Source: Enoplosus armatus (lineage: Eukaryota; Chordata; Actinopteri; Centrarchiformes; Enoplosidae). Taken from it: a stretch of DNA of 64,000 nucleotides. Within the stretch, counting starts at the first letter, position 1. Each line of letters opens with the position of its first letter. The stretch is taken from contig NC_092193.1 in assembly GCF_043641665.1 (NCBI RefSeq), forward strand, positions 761,501-825,500, read 5' to 3'. Position numbers and translations under genes: made by a program. The notes beneath the pieces were generated by a model that saw nothing but the letters and a program-made list of their open reading frames with translations, was not told the DNA's origin and searched no databases. Positions 45,557 to 57,625 of the stretch are shown piece by piece.

Positions 45557-48500
45557 CAGGTCTGCTGGGCAGTGGTGGGAAGGCTCCAGGATGATGGATG
45601 GGGATGAACTGGGAGGAGCAGGTGGTTTGGGTTTGAGTGACAGGTGTCTTCTTCGCCTCAGACACCGGGGTCTTCCTCAGCTCCGGCTGCGCCTTCACCT
45701 GAACGAGAGAAAACAAGTCCAACATTGTGACCGGCTGCTTCAGCACGACTCCGCGTTAGAAGCTCTGTCAGCTGCTAAACATTACGGCTAAATGCACCTG
45801 TTTTCCAGCATCAGTAGTTTTCTCATGACCAGCTTTTTTCAGCTCACTCTTCCTCTTCCCGTCCCTCTTCAGCTCTCCTTTCCCAGCAGCCCCGTTGCCT
45901 TTGGTGAAGTCTCTGCGTTCCTTGCCGCTGTCTTTCAGATGATGGTTTCGTGTCTGCTCGCGGCTCTGCTCTCGGGGTTTGATGTTCTCCTTGAAGGTGA
46001 CGACGGGTCGGTCGCTTCCGTCGGGCCACGAGCTCTGCGTCTTTCCGGCCGACAGCACCGACTTCAGGCCCGAGTTTCCGCCGTCGTTGGGTGTCTGCTC
46101 GCCGTTGGACGACTCCTGCAACACCGGCGCCTCTTTCTCCTGCGGTTCCTCGATGGCCTGCTCCGGAATGTCAGTGAGGAAGACGAGGAGGCCGTCCTCA
46201 CTCACTCTGCACTGGATCAGCCTGCAGAGAGAATGCAAAGACAACATATTGATGATATCTGACCTCTGACACTCAGCTGAAGCTCATCCTATTATTTGGT
46301 TAGTGCAAGTCTTTTAATGGTTTCAAAAAGGCAAATAAATTACCCCAAACATCATCATCATCATCTCCTTGGTTTCCCACATTCTGGTCACCTAGCAACG
46401 ACCCAGTGGAAAGGTCTCGCTAGCCTCCAGCTGTCTTCTAACAACCAGGTCTAAAAGTCATTGATACAACAAGTCGTTGCTCAAATAATGAGGTGAATAA
46501 AATTTACGCAGATGGGATTTTCACAAGCCACGAGGTAGGTGGCGGGGGGGCTCCTTCTTTCTACTAGGGAGAAGTGACAGTGAGCACTCAGCTGCATTAA
46601 CAGAGCTCAGTACTCCAGCCTCGCTCTCCACCATTTGCAGTAAATATTTTGTGCCTTTTGTGCATCATTTTATGAGTAGTGTTTTTTCTCAGACAAACTG
46701 AACTGTGGCCAAAGTAAATGTTGTGGAATCAATATATTATTGCTACTTCTCTAAACTGAAACTAAATGAACTGCGCCTCCGGAGGTCTCCTGTGGGTCTG
46801 CAACTACCATTTTTACCATCGATGCTATTTTCTCCACTAATAGATTCATTGTTTTGTTCCTAAAATGTCCAAAATTAATGAATAATGTCCATTATAATTT
46901 CCCCAAATTCCTTCTGACGTCTTCAAACGTCTTGTTCCGTCCGACCAACAGTCTAAAACCCAAAGATATTCAGTTTACTGTGACAGGAACAGAGAACGCA
47001 GAAAATCCTCATGTTGGAAATTTTTTTTTGTTTTTTTTTGCTTAAAATGACTGAAACATTTAATCAATGATCTCAATAGTTAATTTTCAGTCAGTGAACT
47101 TATTGATTCATTGATCATCGATTCCACTCCCTGTCATATGATCTGTCCAGGAGCTGAATACTCAATGAGCTGCTGTCCTTGTAAATTACAAGCCAACTAC
47201 ACGCAGACTGCAGCTGCAAGTTCCATGAAAACCTTGAAACACCATGTTGTGTGTAAATCTGGCCCACAGTGTTTAGAGTACGTTTGTCTTGTTGTTTACT
47301 GGTATAGAAACCGACTGAGGCAGTCACAGAGGAGATGAACACTCACCCCGGCTGGTTGTCGGCCATCCATTTGCCCAAACTGATGAGTCTCTGATGTCGA
47401 GTGTGAACCGGCAGGCCGTCCCTGTCCACCAGGATGCCCTGATGACCTTTAGTGAAGTCCAGGGACCTGAAACACCAACAGACATCACAACACGGAAACA
47501 TTCTGACTGAATGACTCAGATCTGAACGTTCTCCATCCCACCATCCCACAGCTGAACGTTCTCCATCCCACCATCCCACAGCTGAACGTTCTCCATCCCA
47601 CCATCCCACCATCCCACAGCTGAACATTCTCCATCCCACCATCCCACCATCCCACAGCTGAACATTCTCCATCCCACCATCCCACAGCTGAACATTCTCC
47701 ATCCCACTGCTGAACGTTCTCCATTCCACAGCTGAACGTTCTCCATCCCACCATCCCACAGCTGAACGTTCTCCATCACACCATCCCACAGCTGAACGTT
47801 CTCCATCCCACCATCCCACAGCTGAACGTTCTCCATCCCACTGCTGAACATTCTCCATCCCACCATCCCACTGCTGAACGTTCTCCATCCCACAGCTGAA
47901 CATTCTCCATCCCACCATCCCACTGCTGAACGTTCTCCATCCCACAGCTGAACATTCTCCATCCCACCATCCCACAGCTGAACGTTCTCCATCCCACTGC
48001 TGAACGTTCTCCATCCCACAGCTGAACGTTCTCCATCCCACCATCCCACTGCTGAACATTCTCCATCCCACCATCCCACAGCTGAACGTTCTCCATCCCA
48101 CCATCCCACAGCTGAACGTTCTCCATCCCACCATCCTGCTGTAGAAGTGTAGCGTGCATTACCTCAGAGCGGGCCGGAGCGCCAAGAAACCCTGCAACTC
48201 AAACTCCTCTGGCAGGGGCGTCACTGCAGACAAAACAAACAAAACAAAACCTTCAGCTAGAATCATTTGTTCCTGTAATTGTTGTCCATCGTATCGATCA
48301 CTGAACCAAATAAAGAACCTGATTGGTTTCAGTGCAGCTGTACATTCATCAATACCAGCGGGTTTCCTACCTGACGAACAGGACACGTCGTCCTCTTTCG
48401 GCTGGAAACTGTTGAGGATGGAGACCAGCCAGGGCCAGATACTGAGAGACAGGAGGAAGAGGAGTTAAACGTCCTGCTTGTTCACAATCAAACAGCCTGA

Positions 48501-51500
48501 TGTTTACTGAACAGCTAAACCGTAAAATTACTCAGATTAAAAAAAACTTCATTTATAAAGCACCTTTCATACACACATGCAGCCCAATGTGCTTCACAGA
48601 GCAAGATCAACACAGACAGACAAAATAAAAAACTAAAATAAACACAAAGACTTACTACTGCCTCTTGTCCACAGCAGCCTCATGGAAGACACTGGGTCTC
48701 AGTTTGAACCAGTCCAGAGACACTTTAATGGCCGGCAGAGGACACTCCCCCATGATCTCCTCCCCTCGGTTCTTGTTGAGCAGAGCACGGCTACACATGA
48801 CACCCAGGAAGGACACTGAGGGGACAGGAAGTCACGTCAAACACCACAAACACCCGACCATCAGTCAGGAACTACATCTGAGGCTGTTGATCCTACGTAA
48901 ACAGCACACAAAGACGTAAACATGATAAATCATTAACTGAAGCAGCAGGAGGACTAGCAACGTTACTTTAGGTTAGTAATGGCTCTGCCAGTGGTGGTGG
49001 AGATCTGAGTCACAGTGAGCTGAGTTGGAGGCCCACTGTGACTGAATGAGGATTTGTTTGTGTTTCCACCTGCAAAAAGTCAGGGTTAGGGCGGATCACC
49101 TTATTGCTATTATCCGCCTCTTTGAGCCCATAAAAACTGCAGTCAGATACTGTCTCTTCAGACCCAGTGAGCAATTAAATCGAACACATGCTTTTATGAA
49201 GACATGCTGACAGATGACGAAGGTGAACAGGGTTAAGGTGGTGAAGACAGGTGTACAGTACCTGTACTTAAAGCCCGTTGACATGATTTTATGACTGTAG
49301 ACTAGATCAGTCATTCTCAGCCATGGGGCCGGGGCCCAAGGGTGGGCCGCGAGCGCCATCTACTGGGCCGCGAAAAACTTTCAGTTCTGCGCCTGTGGGC
49401 TGCGAGGGCCGCGGGACCGCAATGCAGCTTCCCACCACTTGGTGACAGTGAGGTGTAATTCAGTTGTTGAACACGCTCCAATAAGCAGCAGCAGAAGAAG
49501 CCAGCTGCAAACTTTTGGCTGACGGTATGGAAAAGTTTTTAAAACGAAAAAATGAAGATGAAAGTGATGCCACCCCCTCCTCAAAGGCGAAGGTTTTGAA
49601 AAATGAAGACTGCTAAATTGTCAAATTCATCAGCAGGTTATAAGGCAATATTTTCGATTGCACTTTATTTAAATTTTATTTACAGTTTATTTAATTTGAA
49701 ACTTATTATTTTAAATGTATTTATTTTATTACCAGTTTTTTGAGTATCTAAACCAAAATATTTTTGGATTTCAGATTTTGTTAATAATATTGACTTGAGC
49801 CTTTATATTTGTTCTTGTAGCAACTTGATTTGTTATAATTGCTCGCCTGTTCAGTGTTGCTGTATGTGCAGGTTTACATGAACCCTAACCCTACATGATA
49901 TAAAGAAATGTCTTTGAGATGATCACAGTGTGTCATATCATTTATTTTACAAGGTTTTAGCTTGTTAAACTGTAAGTGGACTTGATTTAGTTATTGAATA
50001 CAAATCAAACCAAGACTCGGACCAATTGAAATGAAAGTGTTAATATTTAAATGGGCCCCGGGCCACTATGTACTGTGAAAATTGGGCCCAGAGGTCAAAA
50101 AGGTTGAGAACCCCTGGACTAGATTCATGTCAGCATGCAGAGCCTCCCTCGTCAACTGACACGCAGTTAAAAGACATGTCATAATGGACTCGGCTGATAT
50201 TACAGTGGCTGTTCTCACATGTGGGGCTCACGCCTCCAGCATATATTCAAACTGTTGGTTTTTATATGTAAATGCTTTGGAATCAACAGTTTATTTATGA
50301 CACACTCTGCCTAAAATGGTCTTGAGAAGCAGTATAAAGCACCTATAATGATAGTTTGAAAGCAGATCATTGAAAGGTACCAGTATGAGTATTAGCAGTA
50401 CTATCAGTGTGTTTGTGGTTCTTACTGAAGAGTCCGAGCAGCTGGAACCAGCTGATCTGCTGCTCGCTGCTGTAGCTCTGCTCGCTGCCGTCAGCCGTCA
50501 GGTCTCTGAGGTGGTGGAGCTCAAACAGGTTGATGACAGTGATGTGGACCAGCTGCTGAGAGCTGAAGGCTTTCTGCAAGATCAGCCTCTGCACACACAA
50601 ACAGGTTATCAAATAATGACTTTCAAATACTTTGAAAACAGCCAGAATTGACTAAATGCTGAACTCTGGAGATAGTCTTTGTTTTACCTGAAACTGCTCC
50701 TCCAGTTTCTCCCTCAGACCGTCCAGTTTGTCCAGACTCTTGCTCAGGTACACATGGCCATGAAACTTGATAAAGGCCCTGATGAAATCTGACACGCTCC
50801 ACTTGGTTTTCACTTCATCGCGGCTGCAGGAACAGAGGATTTTATACAGAAGAAAAACATCAGAGTCAAAGACCTGTTTGTGGACTTTATTTCTCCCCAG
50901 AAGGAGCAGATTTTCAAATCAAATCAATTTCTTTGATTTAAACTGAGCATTAAAAGAAAACTCCAGTTAGTGAAGTGTGTTCTCCGCGGTGTTACCTCTC
51001 CAGGGCCTTGGACAGGGCCTTCTGCAGGTTGGTGGAGGCCGCTGGGAAGGGGAACTTGACTGCGATACTGCGGCAGTAGTAGAAGATGGTGGTGAGGTGG
51101 TCTCCTTTAGAGGAGGCCAGGATGGCCAGCTGGTTGTATGGTTGACCTGCGGGAGACAGAGAGGAGAATCACATCACATACACAAGGAGAAACTACAAAC
51201 ATGGCTGCTGGTGAAAGCCCGCTCTAATCTGAGGGTTGTCTTACCTGCTGGAATAGTTTGCATTTTTATATTTCCAAATCTTTAAGCTGAAGGAAGGGAT
51301 CAAATATCCAGCGGATTTTTAGGAAGCAAGCTAATTAAATTTGAGTCAATGTGTATAACAATAAAAGAAAAATCATTTCAGTTTCTTCACAGTTAAGTTG
51401 TAGAAAACTTGGAGATATTAACAGGATTGATGACAAAACATCAGGAGGTCGATCAGATTTAACAGGCAGGTTTATCTGTATAACAACTTCCAACAACAAG

Positions 51501-54500
51501 GACATTCAAAGTGCAGTACAGATGAGATAAAAAGATACCTCCAACCAAGCCTATCCAATAAGATACTAAGATAGCCTTTACCCTAGCTTAGCACAAAGTA
51601 GACTAGAAGTAGGTGGAAACTGCTAGCCTACTTCTAATGCAGCCGTTCAAACACAGAGTTGAAGAGCTACGTCCCCAGTCTGCAGTTCAGATTCAGACTC
51701 ACCGTTTGATGGGACCAGCTGAGCCGCATGTCGGTAGTAAGACTCCGCCTGGCTGGTCTGGTTACGGTAACGTGCTGAAACACAGAAACATGGATAAAAT
51801 AAAGACACCTGATCTCAGATGACCGATAGCTTTAACAGATTTGTATTGGCATTTTATGGGGAATGAACCATTAATCATTAATGACTAAGTGATTTCACTC
51901 CATTGTTGGCTCATAACATTGAGATGGTGGATTTTCTCACCTATGTCTCCGAGGTGGACGAGGCAGTGCTGGCAGATGTAGGAGCAGGAGCTGGGCTGCG
52001 GGGTGACGATGGCGCTGCTGGTGCTCTGTTTATTGCTGATGATGCCGAGCTGAGACGACTTGACGCGACACGGCAGGTCAACGTTGAACACAGTGCACAG
52101 CTCCTGCAGCAACTGGAGTCAACACAGCAGGAGGTGGGACCATTTATCCAGAGCAAGCTCAATGTTGTGAATTGTGATATAAACAGATATGCTAACAGAG
52201 GATCTGACACTGCACTGCTCTCTCCTAAAGCCAGACACCAGAGAGAAAACCTGGGATTTCATTGACATGTAAAAATCAATATTTTGCAACACATCATGTT
52301 GACTTTGCAGCTCAGTTTGGTCAACAGCGCCCACGTGTTCCAACGAGAGACGTGCTTCCTTCGACCATTAGAACAAATACATCATTTATAATCATTCAGG
52401 TAAATTGCATCATAGCTCATCTATAACAGTAAACACTTTTCCTGGTGCAAGACCTCGAAAACCAGTTTTCACCTTTTCTCATTTCGAAAATCTAAAGTAT
52501 TCTCTGCAGCAGGTGTAAGGACAAAGTCAACTAATCTAAGCTCTATTCTTTCAACGAATGTCACCAACAGGCCACAGGGTTTATTGTGAAGGACTTCGAC
52601 TCCAACACTGTTGAAGGTTTACTGCTTATTGAATCCTAAAACGATTACAAATTTTTGATTTCGTTTCATACTAAAAGAAATCACAATAAGGATTCAAACA
52701 GGACCAGAATTGATCAAATGTAAACAAAACCAAACCCTTGTTGAACCTGATCCTGCTGGTTCCCACTGAGCACCACCTGAATCTTACCTGTGTGTAGAAG
52801 CCACTAGCTGCTTCCAGAAACAGCGACAGGTTGGCCTGGACCTCACTGCGGTTGGGGTTGGCTCGGTTCTTGGCCTGGCTCTGCAGTGTGGTGATCTGGT
52901 TCTTAAAAGCATGATTCCACCTGCAGGTAGACAGAAGAAACACCATCAAGACCGACACATCAATTCCACACAGTTTTCTTCTCCCTATGATGTAGGCGAA
53001 GCAGCTTACAGGTCTTGCTCCACCTTCTTGTCCAGAGCGTACTCCAGGTCAGTCACCAGCATCTTCTGGTACAGGTCCTGCAGGGCCTGCCGAGACGTCC
53101 ACACCTCTGCCGCCCCCAGCTTCGAATCTAACACACAGAGAGGAAACAGGTGTAAATCAGCTGGAGGATGTGGGTGGTGGAGAGCAGGATGGGGAAACCA
53201 TGGCCTCAGGGCTGAGTGCTGAACCTGGGTACTGAAAGTTGGCAACAACCGTCTGTCAAAATAATCTTGTTGACGTGTTGTTTGATCACATAGTTCAAAG
53301 TATTTCTTAAGGTATCTAAAAAGTACTTTTTCTGTCAACACTGAAAGTACCACATCAGCACTGGTTTCTAAAAATGGCAAACTATTGATTTCAACTGATA
53401 TTTGTGTCTTTAAAATGGGTTTCTTTATAATACCAATGCTCCTCTCTCTTTAAAGGGTTTCATAGTGACTCTCAGCTCCTGGTTTATCTGTCCTGGTTCT
53501 CTCTCGGCTCCTGGTTTATCTGTCCCGGTTCTCTCTCGTCTCCTGGTCTATCTGTCCCGGTTCACTCTCGGCTCCTGGTTTATCTGTCCCGGTTGACTCT
53601 CGGCTCCTGGTTTATCTGTCCTGGTTCACTCGTCCTGGTTCACTCTCGTCTCCTGGTTTATCTGTCCTGGTTCTCTCTCAGCTCCTGGTTTATCTGTCCT
53701 GGTTCACTCTCGTCTCCTGGTTTATCTGTCCCGGTTCACTCTCGTCTCCTGGTTTATCTGTCCCGGTTCACTCTCTGCTCCTGGTTTATCTGTTCCGGTT
53801 CACTCTCGGCTCCTGGTTTATCTGTTCCGGTTCACTCTCGGCTCCTGGTTTATCTGTCCTGGTTCACTCTCTGCTCCTGATTTATCTGTCCTGGTTGACT
53901 CGGCTCCTGGTTTATCTGTCCCGGTTCACCCTCTGCTCCTGGTTTATGTGTTCTGGTTCACCCTCTGCTCCTGATTTATCTGTCCTGGTTCACTCTCAGC
54001 TCCTGGTTTATCTGTTCTGGTTGACTCGGCTCCTGGTTTATCTGTTCTGGTTCACTCTCGGCTCCTGGTTTACCTGTTCTGGTTCACTCTCGGCTCCTGG
54101 TTTATCTGTCCTGGTTGCACAATAGCAACCATGATTATTCTCCTCTAATGGAACTTATGGCGTTTTCATTGAGCTGAACCTGGTCTGTAGTCATGTGACT
54201 ATAATGAGAGTCCATGTTTTTGAGGCTGATCATTCCGCATTAATCAGACCAGAAGACATCCACCTGCGACTGGAGATGCGAGCCACAAACTTAATGAGCA
54301 TTTGGGAAGTTTGAGGACTGAGACTGACATCAAAGAAGCAGCTGCCGTGATTGTGTGAAACATCTTTATCTCCCTGTTTAGACTGGAGATCCATTTAATC
54401 AGGATCAGGTGTGACAGACAGTCCTCCCGGAAAAACTTGACATCAAAGCACAAACCATCACAGAGCGCTGAGGCCTGCAGGCTGTAGTTTCCTCCACCAG

Positions 54501-56888
54501 ACACTCTGGCAGGTATCCAGCCACCATGAGAAGCTGCTGCTCTGCTCTAAAAATCAAAGTGGGTGGTAAAAATAGGTAAAGCAAGTGCCAAACAGTGTGG
54601 TCTGTGGGAAAACAAATCAATCCACTGGTCTGATGGAAAAGCTGGGGCTGTTGTCAAGAGCCACTGAGCTAAAAATCATAAATTACAGCCACCAAACCTG
54701 ATGGAAGTCACATTTTATCAACAGCTCATATTAATCACAATGCAAAACAGTTTAACCAATTATTCTGTTGACACTCAATGAAACCTCCAGAGTAGGAGAA
54801 AGGCTGCTCATCATCTGAAACACTCATTTACTGGTGCACAAACAATGCCTGACTTATCAATTAATCCTTTTTATTTAAATCATCAATTAATCAGCTGTTT
54901 ATTTTCTTTATTAATTGTTTAGTCAATAAAATGTCAGAAAATAATGAAAAGGTGCGTCCCAGTTCCAGAGTCCAACAAGATGTTTTTCAAACATCTTGTT
55001 TTGTCCAACCAGCAGACAAAAAGGCACAAATATTTAATTTACAATTAAAGCGGGACATTTTCTAATTCTCTAATGTTGCCAATAAAACCAGGTATGTGTC
55101 TTTTCTGTGCATAGTAAACAGTTTTGGGGATAGTGGGTGTTGTTTTGGATAGTGTGATCTCTTCATTTTTGTCTGTTTATACAGCCTGTTTTTTGTTCTC
55201 GTGGAGTTTTGCCTGACAAAGATTTTGTTGGTCGAAATGTTAAGGGTGAGGACAACCTCTCATTTTCCTCATGTTCCAGTCTTTCTTTTATGAATCAGTT
55301 GCCTAAAATCTTTCGTTTGCGAACAGCCAACTCTTTGTCCATCATGTATAAAATATATCCGTTTCTATTTTTATCTTACTAAACAATATAATGCACCGTT
55401 CCCAGTAAAAACGACAACAGAAGACAAATGGAACTAATTTTCCCTTAAATGTGCTTTTCTTCTTCCAGACTGAGAAGCTGTCCAACACTGATCTCAACTG
55501 GGCAAATAAACGATAAACATAATTCTTTGTATTGTATTCAAATTGTGTCAACCTGAACGCACCTACTTTTGGTTTACCCCAGATGTCATCATGCTTCTCT
55601 CACAGCAAACACAGCTTCGTGTGCAGACTGAGTCTGACCAAGCATTTGGTACCAGTCTGAACTCAATTGGGATCTCTACTCAGCACTGATGAGGGTTACA
55701 GATCTCAAGTCAAAACACACATTTGCCTGTATGTGAATAACAAAGCAGCCTAGTATGCTTGCAGGTATCCTCCCCTGCATGTGCAGGTAGGACTGGTCAG
55801 GTACAACAACTATTGGTAACTAATAAGTTACTGGTCAGGTACAATAACTGAGGCAAATGTTTGAGGTGATGGTGCAAACCTACCTGTCATGTCAGCCTTC
55901 AGGGCCTCTGCCTGTCTGCTCGGATGTAAACAGAGAGGAGGAGGTTAGCCGGGTCCATCAGAGACACACATACAAACACACAGCACTACAACATGGCAGC
56001 ACTTGACTTCATACATGCTAATAACATTAGTAACATACAGCACTTCCTTATTATAGACAATCCACAAACAACAAACGAGCTAACAGCTCACGACAGAGAT
56101 AGAGACCTGACAATGATGCCTCTATCACTTACGTCTCCATGCGCTGAGACTTCATTAAAACATTTAACAGCTAATATCAAATGTCGACAAGACGGCACAG
56201 TGGTGATATCGGGCTCAGACTATTCCCTGGATCCACAAATGCGACGACATATATACAAACAACAATCCTTCGTTAAAAACCCGTCAGCTAGCTAACATCA
56301 GACACTAACCACCCACCGCTAATTCACGTCTCGACATTTAAATCCCGGAAACGGTTACACACGTGGCCAAATCAACTCGAACCCGTAACTACATATGAAA
56401 GCGGCTGGTGTTAATAAACCAAATTCATATTTAATACGTAACAGCATCAGTTCGCTGATGCTAACCTGACATACGCAGAAAGACGCTAGCAAGCTAAAGC
56501 TAACTAGCAATAACACACTGAGTACCACGTCTGCCCGTGGCGGGTAAACACAAATTTAGCCTTGAATTCACTCCAACGCCGGACAACAAACATTAAATAT
56601 ATGTATAACTACACCAGCTTGTATCAAACATTCCAGATATTTGACTGAATTTGAGTAAGGTGACGGCAGGCGGTAGCATCGATTGTTTGTTGATATGTGA
56701 AGCTAGCTAGCGCCAACATTTAGCTAAGGGGGTGGTCCCAAAACCAGCTAGCTTTAGCGTTAGCAACCGAACAAAACAATTCACCTGTTGGATTGAAATG
56801 TCCGCTTCTGACAACACCTGTACCACTGGCGGGACCGACAGAGGACACCGCACCGAGCTTACCGTAAATATTGGGCGCAGAGGTTCAT
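39379..56888 (-). CDS. SMG7: SMG7, nonsense-mediated mRNA decay factor
   Basis: Adaptor that binds phosphorylated UPF1 and recruits deadenylation/decapping factors. 23 coding exons, minus strand: 56888-56863, 55915-55884, 53127-53010, 52920-52788, 52112-51941, 51774-51703, 51146-50996, 50823-50688, 50588-50426, 48815-48656, 48441-48371, 48223-48163, 47466-47347, 46221-45798, 45698-45557, 44860-44445, 43888-43526, 42364-42215, 41202-41116, 40613-40463, 40371-40201, 39945-39785, 39492-39379. They total 3594 bp (1197 residues) and phases agree at every junction. The start MNLCAQYLRQAEALKADMTD matches the family's N-terminus. The 14-3-3-like/TPR domain fills roughly residues 1-230, then the helical EST1 region to about 480. 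The two residues known to hold phosphoserine in human SMG7 (Lys66, Arg163) appear as K65 (HAFKNQ) and R162 (DIARYR). The C-terminal half is Gln/Pro/Ser-rich and ends GAMNPPH. Two donors are weak: exon 15 (GTACAC) and exon 22 (GTCCAC). Confidence 0.95.
40110..40195. repeat. Short tandem repeat in SMG7 intron 21
   Basis: Reiterated CCCTGAACCCTCTGAAC-like units ending about five bases before the exon 21 donor site. Confidence 0.8.
41210..43500. other. SMG7 introns 17 and 18, no other gene
   Basis: Apart from exon 18 (42215-42364) this stretch holds no supported feature. The 144-codon plus-strand open frame at 41517-41951 has no recognisable domain and lies antisense in an intron. Confidence 0.55.
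43975..44256. mobile_element. hAT-type MITE in SMG7 intron 16
   Basis: A 282-bp element with inverted ends. The left end is CAGCGGCTCCCAACCTTTTG; the right end, reverse-complemented, is CAGTGGTTCCCAACTGGGGG. It is flanked by near-identical 8-bp target duplications GTCTAGAG (43967-43974) and GTCTAGAC (44257-44264). Eight-base duplications and CAGNGG-type ends indicate hAT. No transposase. Confidence 0.88.
45305..45450. repeat. Dispersed fish repeat fragment
   Basis: Begins GCTGCAACTAACGATTGTTT and continues with AATCGTCTAAAAATGTCAG. Related strings recur at about 46795-47115, 54855-55060 and 37290-37740, identifying one interspersed family. Boundaries approximate. Confidence 0.6.
45510..45556. 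repeat. (GT)n microsatellite at the exon 15 donor
   Basis: A pure GT run on the plus strand that ends in GTAC directly at the SMG7 exon 15 boundary. The splice donor on the minus strand therefore reads GTACAC followed by (AC)n. Confidence 0.93.
46795..47115. repeat. Dispersed fish repeat fragment
   Basis: SMG7 intron 13. Contains TAATGAATAATGTCCATTAT and a TTTAATCAATGATCTCAATA tract of the same interspersed family seen at 45305-45450. Boundaries approximate. Confidence 0.5.
47520..48136. repeat. Minisatellite in SMG7 intron 12
   Basis: About 620 bp of tandem units of 22, 30 or 38 bp, built from GCTGAACGTTCTCCATCCCA plus zero to two extra CCATCCCA blocks and CA. Scattered substitutions (ACG/ACA, CAGC/CTGC) distinguish units. 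The unit lengths are not all multiples of three, and the repeat is free of stops in all three frames on the SMG7-sense strand. Confidence 0.95.
48541..48650. repeat. LINE 3'-tail-like repeat fragment
   Basis: CATTTATAAAGCACCTTTCA followed by CAGCCCAATGTGCTTCACAG, a string typical of fish LINE 3' tails, ending in an A-rich stretch beside SMG7 exon 10. Confidence 0.6.
49308..50116 (+). mobile_element. Internally deleted hAT transposon in SMG7 intron 9
   Basis: An 809-bp element with perfect 8-bp target duplications GACTAGAT at 49300-49307 and 50117-50124. Ends: CAGTCATTCTCAGCCATGGG on the left; CAGGGGTTCTCAACCTTTTT on the right when reverse-complemented. A short plus-strand frame from about 49529 reads MEKFLKRKNEDESDATPSSK then stops, which looks like the N-terminus of a hAT (Charlie/ZBED-like) transposase. 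The remainder of the transposase is gone. Confidence 0.9.
53460..54120. repeat. 32-bp minisatellite in SMG7 intron 2
   Basis: About 20 units of roughly 32 bp, consensus CTCCTGGTTTATCTGTCCCG then GTTCACTCTCGG, with variants CCCGG/CCTGG/TCCGG and a few truncated units. The open frames across it are artefacts of the repeat. Confidence 0.95.
54130..55875. other. SMG7 intron 2, remainder
   Basis: No exon or gene seen. 54855-55060 carries another copy of the dispersed repeat family found at 45305. Confidence 0.55.
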
Positions 56889-56960
56889 CCTGCCGGATCG
56901 CCAGTCTTTCAGACAACGACTGGTCCAGAAGCTAACGCTCCTCCCGGCGCCATATTGTTC
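56889..56960 (-). promoter_or_regulatory. SMG7 5' leader with uORF and YY1-like motif
   Basis: The minus strand reads AATATGGCGCC (56946-56956), close to the YY1 consensus AANATGGCGNC that often marks start regions of TATA-less housekeeping promoters. Its ATG would open a short upstream ORF of 14 codons (MAPGGALASGPVVV) that stops before the SMG7 ATG. The transcription start itself cannot be placed. Confidence 0.5.
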
Positions 56961-57055
56961 CTGTCTGACCCACACAGGGCCTGACTGAAAGGAGGGGGGG
57001 GGGGCAGGTTTCGGTTTCAAGACTCATGAAAGAATCATGATAACAAAACAGTAGC

Positions 57056-57117
57056 AACAACAACAACAACAACAACAACAATAATAACAATAATAATAAT
57101 AATAATAATAATAATAG
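57056..57117. repeat. (AAC)n/(AAT)n microsatellite
   Basis: Pure trinucleotide tract between the SMG7 and NMNAT2 starts. Its reverse strand reads as a poly-leucine frame of no significance. Confidence 0.95.
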
Positions 57118-57194
57118 GAGTGACAATGACAAAAATGACTTTTTAGTTTATAATTTGACTGGTCTCATGATAATGACTCTATCTCCAGTGGTTA

Positions 57195-57625
57195 GCAGCA
57201 AGTGTACTTAAGTACTACTATTACTTGAGTATTTCCATTTGAAGCTACTTTATACTTCTACGCCATTACATCTCAGAGGCAAATACTGCACTTTTTACTC
57301 CGCTACATTTATTTGATCATTTTAATTACTAGTTGTTGTGCAGATTTGGATGGACAATAGAAAACACAATTACAATTACATAAATAACAATTTATTGATG
57401 ATAAGTAATGATAATTAAGTAATTATAATGAGCTCCACTCTTACCAGCTGCAATATTAAAGTGATGAATACATGAATACATCAATAATTATAATCCAATA
57501 ATAGATATTATTCAGAAATGGCCCATTCTGCATAATGAGTACTTTAAGTATATTTCAATGAGAATATATTTGTACTTTTCCTTAAGTAAAGTTTTGAAAG
57601 CAGGACTTTTACTTGTAACAGCAAT
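57195..57625. repeat. Fish MITE-like repeat with inverted ends
   Basis: The left end, GTACTTAAGTACTACTATTA then ..TACTTTATACTTCTACGCC.., mirrors the right end, GTACTTTTCCTTAAGTAAAG then ..GGACTTTTACTTGTAACAG. This is the composition of a very common teleost miniature element. A partial relative lies at 58645-58735. Exact termini not determined. Confidence 0.6.

Noticed and set aside
47343..48159. Long minus-strand frames rich in MVGWRTFSCG-like units as a repeat protein gene
   Set aside because: They are translations of the SMG7 intron 12 minisatellite; no promoter or splice support. Kept only as a finding about frame openness.
55993..56295. 100-codon plus-strand open frame in SMG7 intron 1
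   Set aside because: No recognisable motif and antisense to SMG7; probably chance.
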